Below are positions 55,357-63,739 of a DNA stretch of 64,000 nucleotides, piece after piece. The stretch comes from Gammaproteobacteria bacterium (GTDB lineage Bacteria; Pseudomonadota; Gammaproteobacteria; Thiohalomonadales; Thiohalomonadaceae). The DNA is taken from assembly GCA_023228645.1 (NCBI GenBank), contig JALOAT010000016.1, positions 1-64,000 of the forward strand, written 5' to 3'. The translations under genes and the position numbers were made by a program. How positions within the stretch are numbered: position 1 is the stretch's first letter; every line of letters begins with the position of its first letter. The notes below the pieces were generated by a model. It was not told the DNA's origin, did not search any database, and saw only the letters and a list, made by a program, of their open reading frames with translations.

Positions 55357-55542
55357 GCGAGTAAGAACCGTCAGGCGGTAGTGTTCGGGGGGTTGTCGGC
55401 CCGCGAAACATTGCGCTTGCGGGCAGGGAAAGCTTGCGGAGGAGCCGTCGGGCGGCAGAATTCGTTCAGATAGGGAGAGTCGTGGGGAAGAGTAGCACCA
55501 TCATCCGGGCGCGTCCACAGGGGACGTGCCCGGAACCGGGGC

Positions 55543-55869
55543 TCAGAGATTGCTGTCAATAAAGGCGGTCAGCTGCGACTTGGACACGGCGCCGACCTTG
55601 GTGGCTTCCACGTTGCCGCCCTTGAACAGCATCAGGGTGGGAATGCCGCGGATGCCGTACTTGGGAGGCGTGTTGGGGTTCTCGTCGATATTCAGTTTGG
55701 CGACCTTGAGGCGGCCGGTGTATTCGTCGGCGATTTCGTCCAGGATGGGAGCGATCATCTTGCAGGGACCGCACCAGTCGGCCCAGTAATCCACGAGCAC
55801 CGGGCCATCGGCCTTGAGGATCTCGTCCTCGAAGCTGTCGTCGGTCACGTAAACGATCTTGTCGCTCAA
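55543..55869 (-). CDS. trxA: Thioredoxin 1
   Basis: A 108-residue dithiol reductase with WCGPCK (Cys33, Cys36). The sequence begins SDKIVYVTDDSFEDEILKAD, close to E. coli TrxA. The only start fitting the family length is TTG at 55867-55869 with GGAGG 8 bases upstream; no ATG or GTG lies in frame between the RBS and this codon. It is divergent from rhlB across 131 bases and upstream of rho, the rhlB/trxA/rho cluster of gammaproteobacteria. Confidence 0.95.
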   Translation of the reverse strand: MSDKIVYVTDDSFEDEILKADGPVLVDYWADWCGPCKMIAPILDEIADEYTGRLKVAKLNIDENPNTPPKYGIRGIPTLMLFKGGNVEATKVGAVSKSQLTAFIDSNL

Positions 55870-56000
55870 AGTAGCAGCCTCCGTGTGGTACCGCTGCCGG
55901 GGTGGGAAAGCGGTGTGTTTGGGTGTGATTGCATCATTTGAGCCGAATCGCCGGTCCATTTCAAGCCCGTAGGGAGGGATTCTGTTATCCTTCGGTTAGT

Positions 56001-57296
56001 ATGAGTGAACGATATCTTAGCGACGCATCCTTCAAGGAATTCGACCTCCCTCCCCCCCTGTTGCAGGGGATCGGGGCCGCCGGCTTTTCACAATGCACGC
56101 CGATTCAGGCCGCCACCTTGCCGCTGGCACTCGCCGGCAAGGACGTCGCCGGACAGGCCCAGACCGGCACCGGCAAGACCGCCGCCTTTCTCATCGCCCT
56201 GTTCAACCACTTGCTCACCCACCCGGCCCCTGACACCCGCAAGCCGCAGCAGCTGCGCGCACTGGTGGTGGCGCCGACCCGCGAGCTCGCCATCCAGATC
56301 CACAAGGATGCGGAGGTGCTTGGGCAGTTCACCGGCCTGACCCTCGGCCTGGCCTACGGCGGCACCGACTACGAGAAACAGCGCAAGCACCTGGAGGCCG
56401 GCGTCGACGTGCTCATCGGCACGCCCGGGCGCATCATCGACTTCTTCAAGCAGCGGGTGTTCGACCTGCGCGCGGTGCAGGTGATGGTGCTCGACGAGGC
56501 CGATCGCATGTTCGACCTGGGCTTCATCGCCGACGTGCGCTACCTGTTGCGGCGCATGCCGCCGCCCGACAAGCGTCTCGGCCTGCTGTTCTCCGCAACC
56601 CTCGCCCTGCGGGTCACGGAGCTGGCCTACGAGCACATGAACAACCCCGAGCTCATCGAGGTGCAGCCCGAACAGGTTACCGCGGAGCGCGTCACCCAGG
56701 TCATGTACCACCCGGGCAGCGACGAGAAGATCCCCCTCCTGCTCGGCCTGCTGCAAACCATGCAACCCCCGCGCGCCATGGTGTTCGTGAACACCAAGCG
56801 CGCCGCCGAGGAGGTCTGGGCCTATCTGGAAGGCAACGGCATCCGTGCGGGTATTCTCTCGGGCGACGTGCCACAGAAGAAGCGCCAGCGTCTGCTCGAA
56901 CAGTTCACCGAAGGCGAGCTGCCGGTGCTGGTGGCCACCGATGTGGCGGCGCGCGGCCTGCACGTGCCCGGGGTGACCCACGTGTTCAACTTCGATCTGC
57001 CCCAGGATGCCCAGGACTACGTGCATCGCATCGGCCGTACCGCGCGTGCCGGAGAGAGCGGCATGGCGGTAAGTTTCGCCTGCGAGGACTACGCGTTTTC
57101 GCTGATGGACATCGAAGACTACATCGGCGCGAAAATCCCGGTAACGGCGATCACCGCCGAGCTGCTGGTGACGCCCAAGCCGCCCGCTCCGCGGGATGCC
57201 GAGATGCGGCAGCGGCCGCGCCCACGCAGCGGCCAGCGCGGTGACAGCCGGGGCGGTCCGCGCGGCCGTCGCCGCGGCGCCCGGTCTCACGCCTGA
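56001..57296 (+). CDS. rhlB: ATP-dependent RNA helicase RhlB (DEAD-box)
   Basis: A 431-residue DEAD-box helicase that partners RNase E in the degradosome. Motifs in order: Q motif (FSQCTPIQAATLPLAL), Walker A AQTGTGKTAA, PTRELAIQ, TPGR, DEAD (VLDEADRMFDLG), SATL, and HRIGRTARAGESG. The C-terminal tail is Arg/Gly-rich (RPRPRSGQRGDSRGG), as in RNA-binding RhlB tails. The ATG at 56001 is preferred to the open frame at 55929, because the family N-terminus (LSDASFKEFDLPP) follows it. It is divergent from trxA. Confidence 0.95.
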   Translation: MSERYLSDASFKEFDLPPPLLQGIGAAGFSQCTPIQAATLPLALAGKDVAGQAQTGTGKTAAFLIALFNHLLTHPAPDTRKPQQLRALVVAPTRELAIQIHKDAEVLGQFTGLTLGLAYGGTDYEKQRKHLEAGVDVLIGTPGRIIDFFKQRVFDLRAVQVMVLDEADRMFDLGFIADVRYLLRRMPPPDKRLGLLFSATLALRVTELAYEHMNNPELIEVQPEQVTAERVTQVMYHPGSDEKIPLLLGLLQTMQPPRAMVFVNTKRAAEEVWAYLEGNGIRAGILSGDVPQKKRQRLLEQFTEGELPVLVATDVAARGLHVPGVTHVFNFDLPQDAQDYVHRIGRTARAGESGMAVSFACEDYAFSLMDIEDYIGAKIPVTAITAELLVTPKPPAPRDAEMRQRPRPRSGQRGDSRGGPRGRRRGARSHA

Positions 57297-57364
57297 AGCC
57301 AACCGCGCGAAGGTGTTTCAGTACACTAAAATCGAAGCACCTTCCGTCCCGATCCCGAACCGTC

Positions 57365-57772
57365 ATGATCACGACTCTACCCGCCGGGGTCCGTATCACC
57401 TCGGCCAACAAGTGCAGCTTCTGCCACGGCTCCAAGTGCTGCACCTATGTCACCCAGCACCTGGATACGCCCCGTTCCATGGCAGATTTCGATCTGCTGC
57501 TTTGGCAGGTCTCCCACCGGGGTGTGCAGCTGTACAAGGATGAGGACGGTTGGTTCCTGTTGTTCGAAGCGCCGTGTGCGCACTTGCAGCCCGATGGCGG
57601 CTGCGCCATCTATGAGCGCCGGCCACAGATCTGCCGCGACCATTCCAACGATTACTGCGAATTCGATGCGCCGTCCGAGGTGAGTTTCGAATTGTATTTC
57701 CCGGATTACGACGCCTTGCTGGCCTATTGCCGGAAGCGTTTCAAGGGCTGGGATCGCCGGCGATCGGCATGA
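57365..57772 (+). CDS. YkgJ-family cysteine cluster protein (UPF0153-like)
   Basis: A 135-residue cytoplasmic protein with conserved cysteines: CSFCHGSKCC near residues 18-27, APCAHL, GGCAIYERRPQICRDH, and NDYCEFD. These are the hallmark of the YkgJ/UPF0153 zinc- or iron-binding cluster family of unknown function. The ATG at 57365 has no strong ribosome site but the conserved part starts soon after. Its last 32 bases overlap the end of the convergent yrfG gene, an unusual 3' overlap. Confidence 0.85.
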   Translation: MITTLPAGVRITSANKCSFCHGSKCCTYVTQHLDTPRSMADFDLLLWQVSHRGVQLYKDEDGWFLLFEAPCAHLQPDGGCAIYERRPQICRDHSNDYCEFDAPSEVSFELYFPDYDALLAYCRKRFKGWDRRRSA

Positions 57773-58436
57773 CCTCCGCGAAGGTCTGAATGGCGGGAAA
57801 GTCGGCGACCGTCCGCGCCGGGCGTCGGCTGCTCGGCCGGGACACGGCCAGCAGATGCCGGACGCCGTAGTCACGCGCGGCGCGCAACACCGGCAGGGAG
57901 TCATCCACCAGCAGTGTTCGCTGCGGCTCGAACACCTCCCGGGCATTCAGTAATGCCCAGAATCCCTGTGATTCCTTCGGCTGACCGAATTCGTGGGAGC
58001 ACACGATGCTGTCGAAGTGACCGGCCAGCCGCGTGCGCTCCATCTTCAGGCCCAGGCTCTTCATGTGTGCGTTGGTGACCAGCACCACGCGTCGCCCACT
58101 GCGGCGCAGGGCCTGCAGAAAACCGATCACGTGCGGATGCACGCCGATCAGGTGCTCAACCTCGCGTTTGAGCAGCGCCACGTCCAGGCCCAGCACATCG
58201 CTCCAATAATCCACGCAATACCACTGGATGGTGCCTTCCATGCGTCGGAAGTGCGGCTCCAGTTCCTGGCGCGCCTCCATCAACGCGATGCCCTTGCGTT
58301 CGGCGTAGCGCAGCGGAATGTGTTCACTCCAGAAATAATCGTCGAAATGCAGGTCGAGCAAGGTCCCGTCCATGTCCAGAAGGACGGTACGGACATCGGA
58401 CCATGACACGGGCGCGGATGACGGGTGCAATTCCAT
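57741..58436 (-). CDS. yrfG: GMP/IMP nucleotidase YrfG-like HAD hydrolase
   Basis: A 231-residue HAD-superfamily phosphatase. Motif I is LLDMDGTLLDL with the catalytic Asp pair (about residues 20-22), motif II is VVLVTNAHMKSL, and motif III/IV is GQPKESQGFW...TLLVDDSLPVL. In E. coli YrfG dephosphorylates GMP and IMP. It is close to nudE and cysQ in related genomes, and here it is divergent from a hypothetical gene preceding nudE. The 3' end overlaps the YkgJ-family gene by 32 bases. Confidence 0.88.
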   Translation of the reverse strand: MELHPSSAPVSWSDVRTVLLDMDGTLLDLHFDDYFWSEHIPLRYAERKGIALMEARQELEPHFRRMEGTIQWYCVDYWSDVLGLDVALLKREVEHLIGVHPHVIGFLQALRRSGRRVVLVTNAHMKSLGLKMERTRLAGHFDSIVCSHEFGQPKESQGFWALLNAREVFEPQRTLLVDDSLPVLRAARDYGVRHLLAVSRPSSRRPARTVADFPAIQTFAEVMPIAGDPSP

Positions 58437-58477
58437 AGGCCACCTATACTCGGAAAAATGGTGGGAGAGCGCAGCTT

Positions 58478-59158
58478 ATGCTCCACAGGCCAGTGCCGTG
58501 GGCGGTACTCATTGTATCCTTCCTTTTCAATGCCCCGCTGACCTCCATGGCCGACGCGTTCGATGACGAGCTGGCCCGCCAGGAGGCGCTCGAACGGCAA
58601 TTGAGCGCCGTCAACGAGGGCCGCCTGGAGTTCCTGCCAAAGCGCCCGCCGGGTCCGCCCGTACACCACCAGCACACCCGGGTGATCGTCGGCGACGACA
58701 GTCTGCAGAGCGGCTGGGTCGGACTGCAACAATGCCACACGCACCTGGACGCGGTGGCGAGCACGGAGATTGTGTTCAACCCCGAGCGCGTCACCGAACT
58801 GCGCGTGGACAGCCATGCCGGGATCGGCGACATCGTCATCGACGGCTCGCGGGTCCAGCTGCGCGACGTGGGCGAGAATGCGCGCCTGTGCATCAGTACC
58901 CGCAGCCGCGCCCTGCGCCAGGACGAAACCGGTAAGTACGTACTCCGCAACGGGCCCTTCTTGCGCCGCTTCCTCGACGGTTATTACCCCATGCACGTGA
59001 GCATGGAGGTGTCATGGCCCGCGCAGGCGTTGCGGTTTGTCGCGGCACGTCCGGCGCCCCAGCCGGGATTCGAGGTGACCACCGCCGGCACGCAGCTGCA
59101 CGTGGAGGCCTGGTTCGAAGGCCCGCTGGTCACCGAGCTGAAGTTCGAACCTGCCTGA
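58478..59158 (+). CDS. Unknown exported protein
   Basis: I do not recognise this 226-residue protein. Residues 7-25 form a signal peptide (VPWAVLIVSFLFNAPLTSMADA), so it is periplasmic or outer-membrane associated. The rest is strand-rich with two widely spaced cysteines (GLQQCHTHLD and ARLCISTRS) that could form a disulfide, and ends with a beta-rich segment. It lies between yrfG (divergent) and nudE (same strand, 64 bases later), so it may share a promoter with nudE-cysQ. Function cannot be inferred. Confidence 0.65.
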   Translation: MLHRPVPWAVLIVSFLFNAPLTSMADAFDDELARQEALERQLSAVNEGRLEFLPKRPPGPPVHHQHTRVIVGDDSLQSGWVGLQQCHTHLDAVASTEIVFNPERVTELRVDSHAGIGDIVIDGSRVQLRDVGENARLCISTRSRALRQDETGKYVLRNGPFLRRFLDGYYPMHVSMEVSWPAQALRFVAARPAPQPGFEVTTAGTQLHVEAWFEGPLVTELKFEPA

Positions 59159-59222
59159 CATCCCCCTGACCAGCCGACGTTCGACGCGCTATCATCAACC
59201 GTCCCCACGACGGTGCCGCTGC

Positions 59223-59768
59223 ATGCGCGAGAAACCCCGGATCCTTCATACCGAGACACTGGCACGTACGCGCCTGTTCCATGTGCAGCAGATCGATTTG
59301 CGATTCTCCAACGGCGTCGAGACCCGTTACGAGCGGCTGGTAGGCTCCAGCCGGGGCGCCGTGCTGGTGGTCCCGTTGCTGGATGACGATACCGTGCTGC
59401 TCATCCGCGAGTACGCAGCGGGCGTCGATCGCTATGAACTGGCCCTGCCCAAGGGGCACATCGAACAGGACGAGGACATGCTGTTGGCCGCCGACCGCGA
59501 GCTGAAGGAGGAAGTGGGTTACGGAGCGCGCTCCCTGACTCGTCTAAGCTCCATGAGTCTTGCCCCCGGCTACCTCGGGCACTACACCCATGTGGTGCTG
59601 GCGCGCGATCTTTACCCGGATAAACGCTCGGGCGATGAACCCGAGGAAATCGAAGTCGTGCCGTGGCGCCTTTCCGAGCTCAACGCGCTCGTCGCCCGCC
59701 ACGACTTCACCGAGGCGCGCAGCATTGCGGCGCTGTTTTTAACCAGGGAACATTTGAACCATGCCTAA
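59223..59768 (+). CDS. nudE: ADP compounds hydrolase NudE
   Basis: A 181-residue Nudix hydrolase cleaving ADP-ribose, NADH and Ap3A-type compounds. The Nudix box GHIEQDEDMLLAADRELKEEVGYG (residues 79-102) matches GX5EX7REUXEEXGU. Upstream, VLLIREYAAGVDRYELALPKG is the typical preceding strand-loop. It overlaps cysQ by 8 bases, so the two are co-translated. The order yrfG-nudE-cysQ is known in pseudomonads and relatives. Confidence 0.93.
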   Translation: MREKPRILHTETLARTRLFHVQQIDLRFSNGVETRYERLVGSSRGAVLVVPLLDDDTVLLIREYAAGVDRYELALPKGHIEQDEDMLLAADRELKEEVGYGARSLTRLSSMSLAPGYLGHYTHVVLARDLYPDKRSGDEPEEIEVVPWRLSELNALVARHDFTEARSIAALFLTREHLNHA

Positions 59769-60573
59769 GGACAACACCACCGCAGACCCGTGCGCACTTC
59801 AGCGGGTAGCCATCGATGTGGCCATCAGCGCCGGCAAGCGCATCCTCGAGATCTACGAGCAGGGTTACCGCATCGAGCACAAGGAGGATGAGTCGCCGCT
59901 CACTGAAGCGGACATGGCCGCCCATGCCATCATCGACGATGGTTTCGCGGAATTCACACCGGAGATCCCGGTACTGTCGGAGGAATCGGCGAACATCCCC
60001 TTCGACGAGCGTGCGCGCTGGCAGCGTTATTGGTTGGTGGACCCTCTCGACGGCACGCGCGAGTTCATCAAACGCAACGGTGAGTTCACCGTGAACATCG
60101 CCCTCATCGACAATCACGAGCCGGTGCTGGGCGTGGTCTACGCACCGGTGCTGGGGGTGTATTACTACGCCTGCCGCGGCCAGGGCGCCTTCAAGCGCGA
60201 GGGCGTGTCACCGGCGGAGCGCATCCACACCCGTCCGCACGGCCACATCCCCGTCACCGTGGCGGGCAGCCGTTCCCACCGCGGCGACTCCCTGGAACGC
60301 TTCCTGGCGAAGCTCGGCGAATACGAGCTCATCAGCATGGGCAGCGCGCTGAAGACCTGCCTGGTGGCTGAGGGCAAGGCCGACGTCTATCCGCGCCTCG
60401 GCCCCACTTCCGAATGGGACACCGCGGCGGCGCAATGCGTGCTCGAAGAGGCCGGCGGCCTGCTCACGGACATGGCCATGCGGCCATTTCGCTACAACGA
60501 AAAGGAAGAACTGCTGAACCCGCACTTCTTCGCCTTCGGTGATCCGCGCGTGGATTGGTCGCGGTATCTGTAA
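59761..60573 (+). CDS. cysQ: 3'(2'),5'-bisphosphate nucleotidase CysQ
   Basis: A 270-residue Mg-dependent, Li-sensitive phosphatase that recycles PAP from sulfate assimilation. Inositol-monophosphatase-fold motifs: SEES (VLSEESANIPF), WLVDPLDGTREFIKRNGEF and the second metal region SEWDTAAAQCVLEEAGG are present. The ATG lies within the end of nudE with an AGGGAAC site. It is convergent with the decayed matrixin gene, and a REP half-site starts 11 bases after its stop. Confidence 0.94.
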   Translation: MPKDNTTADPCALQRVAIDVAISAGKRILEIYEQGYRIEHKEDESPLTEADMAAHAIIDDGFAEFTPEIPVLSEESANIPFDERARWQRYWLVDPLDGTREFIKRNGEFTVNIALIDNHEPVLGVVYAPVLGVYYYACRGQGAFKREGVSPAERIHTRPHGHIPVTVAGSRSHRGDSLERFLAKLGEYELISMGSALKTCLVAEGKADVYPRLGPTSEWDTAAAQCVLEEAGGLLTDMAMRPFRYNEKEELLNPHFFAFGDPRVDWSRYL

Positions 60574-60583
60574 CCGCGGGCAA

Positions 60584-60604
60584 AAAGGGGACAGATTTAT
60601 TTTC
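60584..60604. repeat. REP half-site
   Basis: The 21-base sequence identical to one arm plus two bases of the 69-bp palindrome at 62906 and 63469 (AAAGGGGACAGATTTATTTTC). It sits exactly where the matrixin/tandem-95 reading frame loses homology and marks its broken 3' end. Confidence 0.85.
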
Positions 60605-62848
60605 CGGAGTCACGGTGATGAGCACAGTGGCGACATTGGAGTCGAACTCGCCGTCGCTCACGGATACGTAAAGCTGTCCTCGCCGAAGTAGTCGGCGTGC
60701 GGCGTGTAGGTGAAGGTGCCGTCGGCGTTGGCGGACAACACGCCATGGAGCGGGCCGTCCACGATGCGTGCGGTGAGCGCATCGCCTTCCACGTCGGTTG
60801 CATTCGTCATGAGGTCGAGCACGAGCGGTGTGTCTTCCGCCGTGGTGGCCTGCGCATCCATGGCCACCGGCGCGTCGTTCACCGGGGTCACGGTGATGCG
60901 CACGGTGGCGATGTTCGAGTCGAGCTCGCCGTCGTTCAGCTGGTAGGTGAAGACGTCCTCACCGTGGAAGTTGGCATGCGGTGTGTAGCTGAAGCTGCCG
61001 TCCGGGTTGTCCGTAAGCGTCCCGTGCGCCGGTTGGCTCAGGAGCGTGGCGGTGAGCGTGTCACCTCGGCGTCGAGGTCGTTGGCGAGCACGTTGAGCGT
61101 GACGGCCGTGTCCTCGGCGGTAGCGATGTCGTCGTCGACGGCCACCGGCTCGGTGTTGAGATTGGTGAGCAACTGCACGTCGTCGATGCGCACGCGGCTG
61201 TTGGCCTCGCCCATGCCGAGCAGGTCGAAGTAGAGCTTGAGCGCTGTGCCGTCGGCCACGCCCGACAGGTCCACGGTGATGCGCAAGGGTTCGCTGAGGT
61301 CGAGGGTGTTGCCGTTGCCGATGGCTTGGCCCTTTACGCGCACGGACACATCCGCGTAGGCGGTGCCGTCGGCCTGGAGATTGAACAGCGCGTCGGTGTG
61401 GGTCAGACCCGCCGTACCGAGAACGGACTGGCCGGTGAGCGCATCGAGTAGCGCCACTTCGAAGGCGTCGGGCGGGGCTGACGCGTCATTACCAAAGTCG
61501 GTGCCCACCAGGGTGAAGCGCAGGCCCTGGATGCCTTCGGGTTTGATGAAGGTTTGCGTGAGACCCGAATAGGCGCGTGGGTCTTCCGTGAGGTCCGCAA
61601 GGCCGTCACTCAGCGATACCTGGCCGCGCGTATCCCAGCCGTAGAACGCGTCGGTGGGCTCGAACAGCGCGAAGTCGCCGTTGTAGAGGCCGGTGTGCAG
61701 GGCCTCCTGGTACTGCGCCGACAGCGAGTAGATGGGCGCGGGGGTGACGGAGGTCGCGTTGGGGTCACTCGGCGGCGGCGGCAGAACGATGCCATTGGCC
61801 GCTCCCGGCGTCCCGCCTCCCGCGGCACTTGTGCTTCCCTGCACATCGCCCGTGGGGTCGCGGCGCAGGCGCGTGAAGCCAAACAGGAGCGATGTACTCC
61901 ACGGCAGCGGGTTGAAGGGCGAATTGGGGTCGCTCGGGAGGGCGATGTCCAGGTGGTCGTAGATGGCTTCCATTTCCGCCATGGACACGGTGTGGCGCTC
62001 GCCGGCTTCCAGGCTGTCGCTCATGAGGGTGTGGGCGGCCTCGCTGTGCGTAAGACCAAGGACGTGGCCGTACTCGTGCAGCAGCACGCTGAGCAGATCC
62101 ATCTTGCCCGCGGCATCACTGTCTGATTTCGCCACCCACGCGTTCAGGTTGGAGGTGGCCACGTACTCCGAGTTATCCCAAGGCGTTTCGTCCACAAACC
62201 AGCCGTGACCGGCGGCGTCCACATCCAGGGTGATGGTGTTGCCCAGGCGTTGGCCCAGTGCCTCTCCAGGCAAGTCGGCGAAGGTGACGGTGACCTTGGA
62301 CGCCTCGGCCAGGAGACCGCTCCACTGGTCCGGATAAGGGATGGTGTAAACGGTCGCATTGGGGTCGTCGGGGCTGAGGGAAATCCGCCATAAGCGTCCG
62401 TTGGGACAGAGTTCCGGGTCTTCGTAGGGGTCGTAGCCTTCGGTGCCGCTGCCTGCTGAACTGGTGATGTTGAAGACGTAGATCACCTTGGCCGTGTAGC
62501 CGCCTATCTCCACTAACAAGGTGGCGCTGTCTTCGCCGTAGTAGTCGGGGGAGGTTGGGAGATACTGCTCGCCGTCTAACTCTCCATGCTGCGGCCCCTC
62601 TAGCAGGGTCACCCTGGCAGCCAGATAGTCGTTTTTATCTTGTTCTGTTGGGTCAGGTAACGCCATGCTGCGGTTCTTGGCCCAATGTTGTTGATTGCCG
62701 AATGTTTCAACTCTTCGTCGTTGGTGGCCAGATGGCAGACGCCGATGGTGCGCTCCACCTCGGGGCCTTTTTGGGCTTGCGAAGCCTGGGCCACCACCAC
62801 GGGCGCGTACTGGGGCGGCACCTCGGGCGGGACATCCATCACGAACAT
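60605..62848 (-). pseudogene. Frameshifted matrixin-like metalloprotease with tandem-95 (cadherin-like) repeats
   Basis: The parts read as one broken gene. The ATG at 62848 has an AAGGAG site and starts MFVMDVPPEVPPQYAP. A shift near 62685 moves to the frame with SVLLHEYGHVLGLTHSE, the HExxHxxGxxH zinc motif of matrixins. A shift near 61062 restores DTLTATLLSQPAHGTLTD of a first tandem-95-like repeat; a second repeat (AEDTPLVLDLMTNATDVEGD) ends with a third shift near 60660. Each needs one lost base. The 3' end runs into the REP half-site, so the C-terminus is gone. No standard signal peptide is seen. It was probably a large surface or secreted protein. Sequencing error could explain some shifts. 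Confidence 0.75.
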
Positions 62849-62905
62849 GGCGAGATCTCCTTGCTGGAGGGTGAGTTGGGGCTTCAATTATTCGAGCAGC
62901 GTTTG

Positions 62906-62974
62906 GAGCTAAAGGGGACAGATTTATTTTCTGGTTTAAATCAGCGCCGATAAATAAATCTGTCCCCTTTTCTC
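62906..62974. repeat. REP palindrome copy 1
   Basis: A 69-base element identical to that at 63469-63537. It contains a perfect 19-base inverted repeat (arms 62911-62929 and 62952-62970; AAAGGGGACAGATTTATTT) around a 22-base loop. It truncates the RAYT gene, whose last codons lie in this element. Confidence 0.9.
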
Positions 62975-63217
62975 TCCCAAACGCTTCATCAATGCTCCGA
63001 GTCCCGCCTGCGAGTCAGGCGTCAACAACAGATGCACATGGTTGGTCATCAAGCAGAACGCATAGACCCGCACTCCGAAAACGTCTTTGAATTCTTCGAG
63101 CGTCTCCAAGTAACGGAGATAATCACGAGCCTCGGCAAACACCACCTGTCGGTTATGACCGCGCTGAACGACATGATGGGGGTATTCAGGTAAGACAGCT
63201 CGCCCAGTCCTTGGCAT
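62936..63217 (-). pseudogene. Truncated REP-associated tyrosine transposase (RAYT, IS200-like)
   Basis: A 93-residue N-terminal fragment of a Y1-family (TnpA_REP) transposase. It opens MPRTGRAVLPEYPHHVVQRG and has the metal-binding HVHLLLTP (HUH-like) motif and LGALMKRLGEK, after which the reading frame passes into the palindrome at 62906-62974 (RGQIYLSALI) and stops. Intact members have about 150-230 residues and carry the catalytic Tyr after this point, so this copy is inactive. A half-site flanks it upstream at 63274-63290, as in RAYT elements that sit among REP sequences. Confidence 0.85.
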
Positions 63218-63273
63218 CGGTTCCGAATCCTTTTTTCGGAAGAGACCGGCAGGATGCTAACGCAATGTTAGAA

Positions 63274-63290
63274 GAAAATAAATCTGTCCC
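63274..63290. repeat. REP half-site, inverted orientation
   Basis: The 17 bases GAAAATAAATCTGTCCC match the reverse complement of the REP arm. It lies 57 bases upstream of the RAYT start codon and marks the left end of the element. Confidence 0.7.
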
Positions 63291-63406
63291 TGAGGAATCC
63301 CCACGAATTCTTTCCCTAACCCATTGACTAACAAGAATTCAGGAGGTGGACATGCATCGCCCGATGTGATCTTCTTGCGTTATCTAGGCGCAAAGGAGAA
63401 CCGACG

Positions 63407-63475
63407 ATGCATGCCACCGAAGTCATTGATAAGACCATTGGCGAAGCCTGTCAATCGATTCACAAGGTGAGCTAA
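63407..63475 (+). pseudogene. N-terminal fragment of a possible IS4-type transposase
   Basis: A 22-residue reading frame (MHATEVIDKTIGEACQSIHK then VS) with a strong AAGGAG ribosome site. The opening resembles the N-terminus of some IS4-family transposases from memory, but the match is too short to be certain. It ends where REP copy 2 begins, as if the gene was cut by that element. Confidence 0.35.
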
Positions 63476-63537
63476 AGGGGACAGATTTATTTTCTGGTTT
63501 AAATCAGCGCCGATAAATAAATCTGTCCCCTTTTCTC
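63469..63537. repeat. REP palindrome copy 2
   Basis: A 69-base element identical base for base to 62906-62974, including the perfect 19-base inverted repeat and 22-base loop. It lies between the short transposase-like fragment and a truncated hypothetical gene, interrupting both. Confidence 0.9.
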
Positions 63538-63739
63538 CGCGGATGTTCTCATCATCGTCCGCATAGTTCGCCAGTTGTGCCGAGAGATCGATCGCATTCT
63601 GATTGCTCCACGCCCACTGGTTATCCGCTCCAGCCAACGGATCTAACAGGCCGTCCGTCCCGATCGCTGCCGAAGCCGGTGTTGCCGCGGTTAGGAATAC
63701 GCCGAGCACATAGTCCTTGATGGACAGATCAAATCCCAT

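Larger units (their letters stand above)
63380..63739 (-). pseudogene. Hypothetical exported protein truncated by REP copy 2
   Basis: The native part (about 67 residues) starts at ATG 63739 with GGAGGAGGT immediately upstream and has a signal-like hydrophobic stretch (YVLGVFLTAATPASAAI). It then reads DPLAGADNQWAWSNQNAIDL and YADDDENIR, and continues into the palindrome (GEKGTDLFIGADLNQK), beyond which it is not original coding sequence. I do not recognise the protein. It looks like the 5' remnant of an exported or surface protein. Confidence 0.4.
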
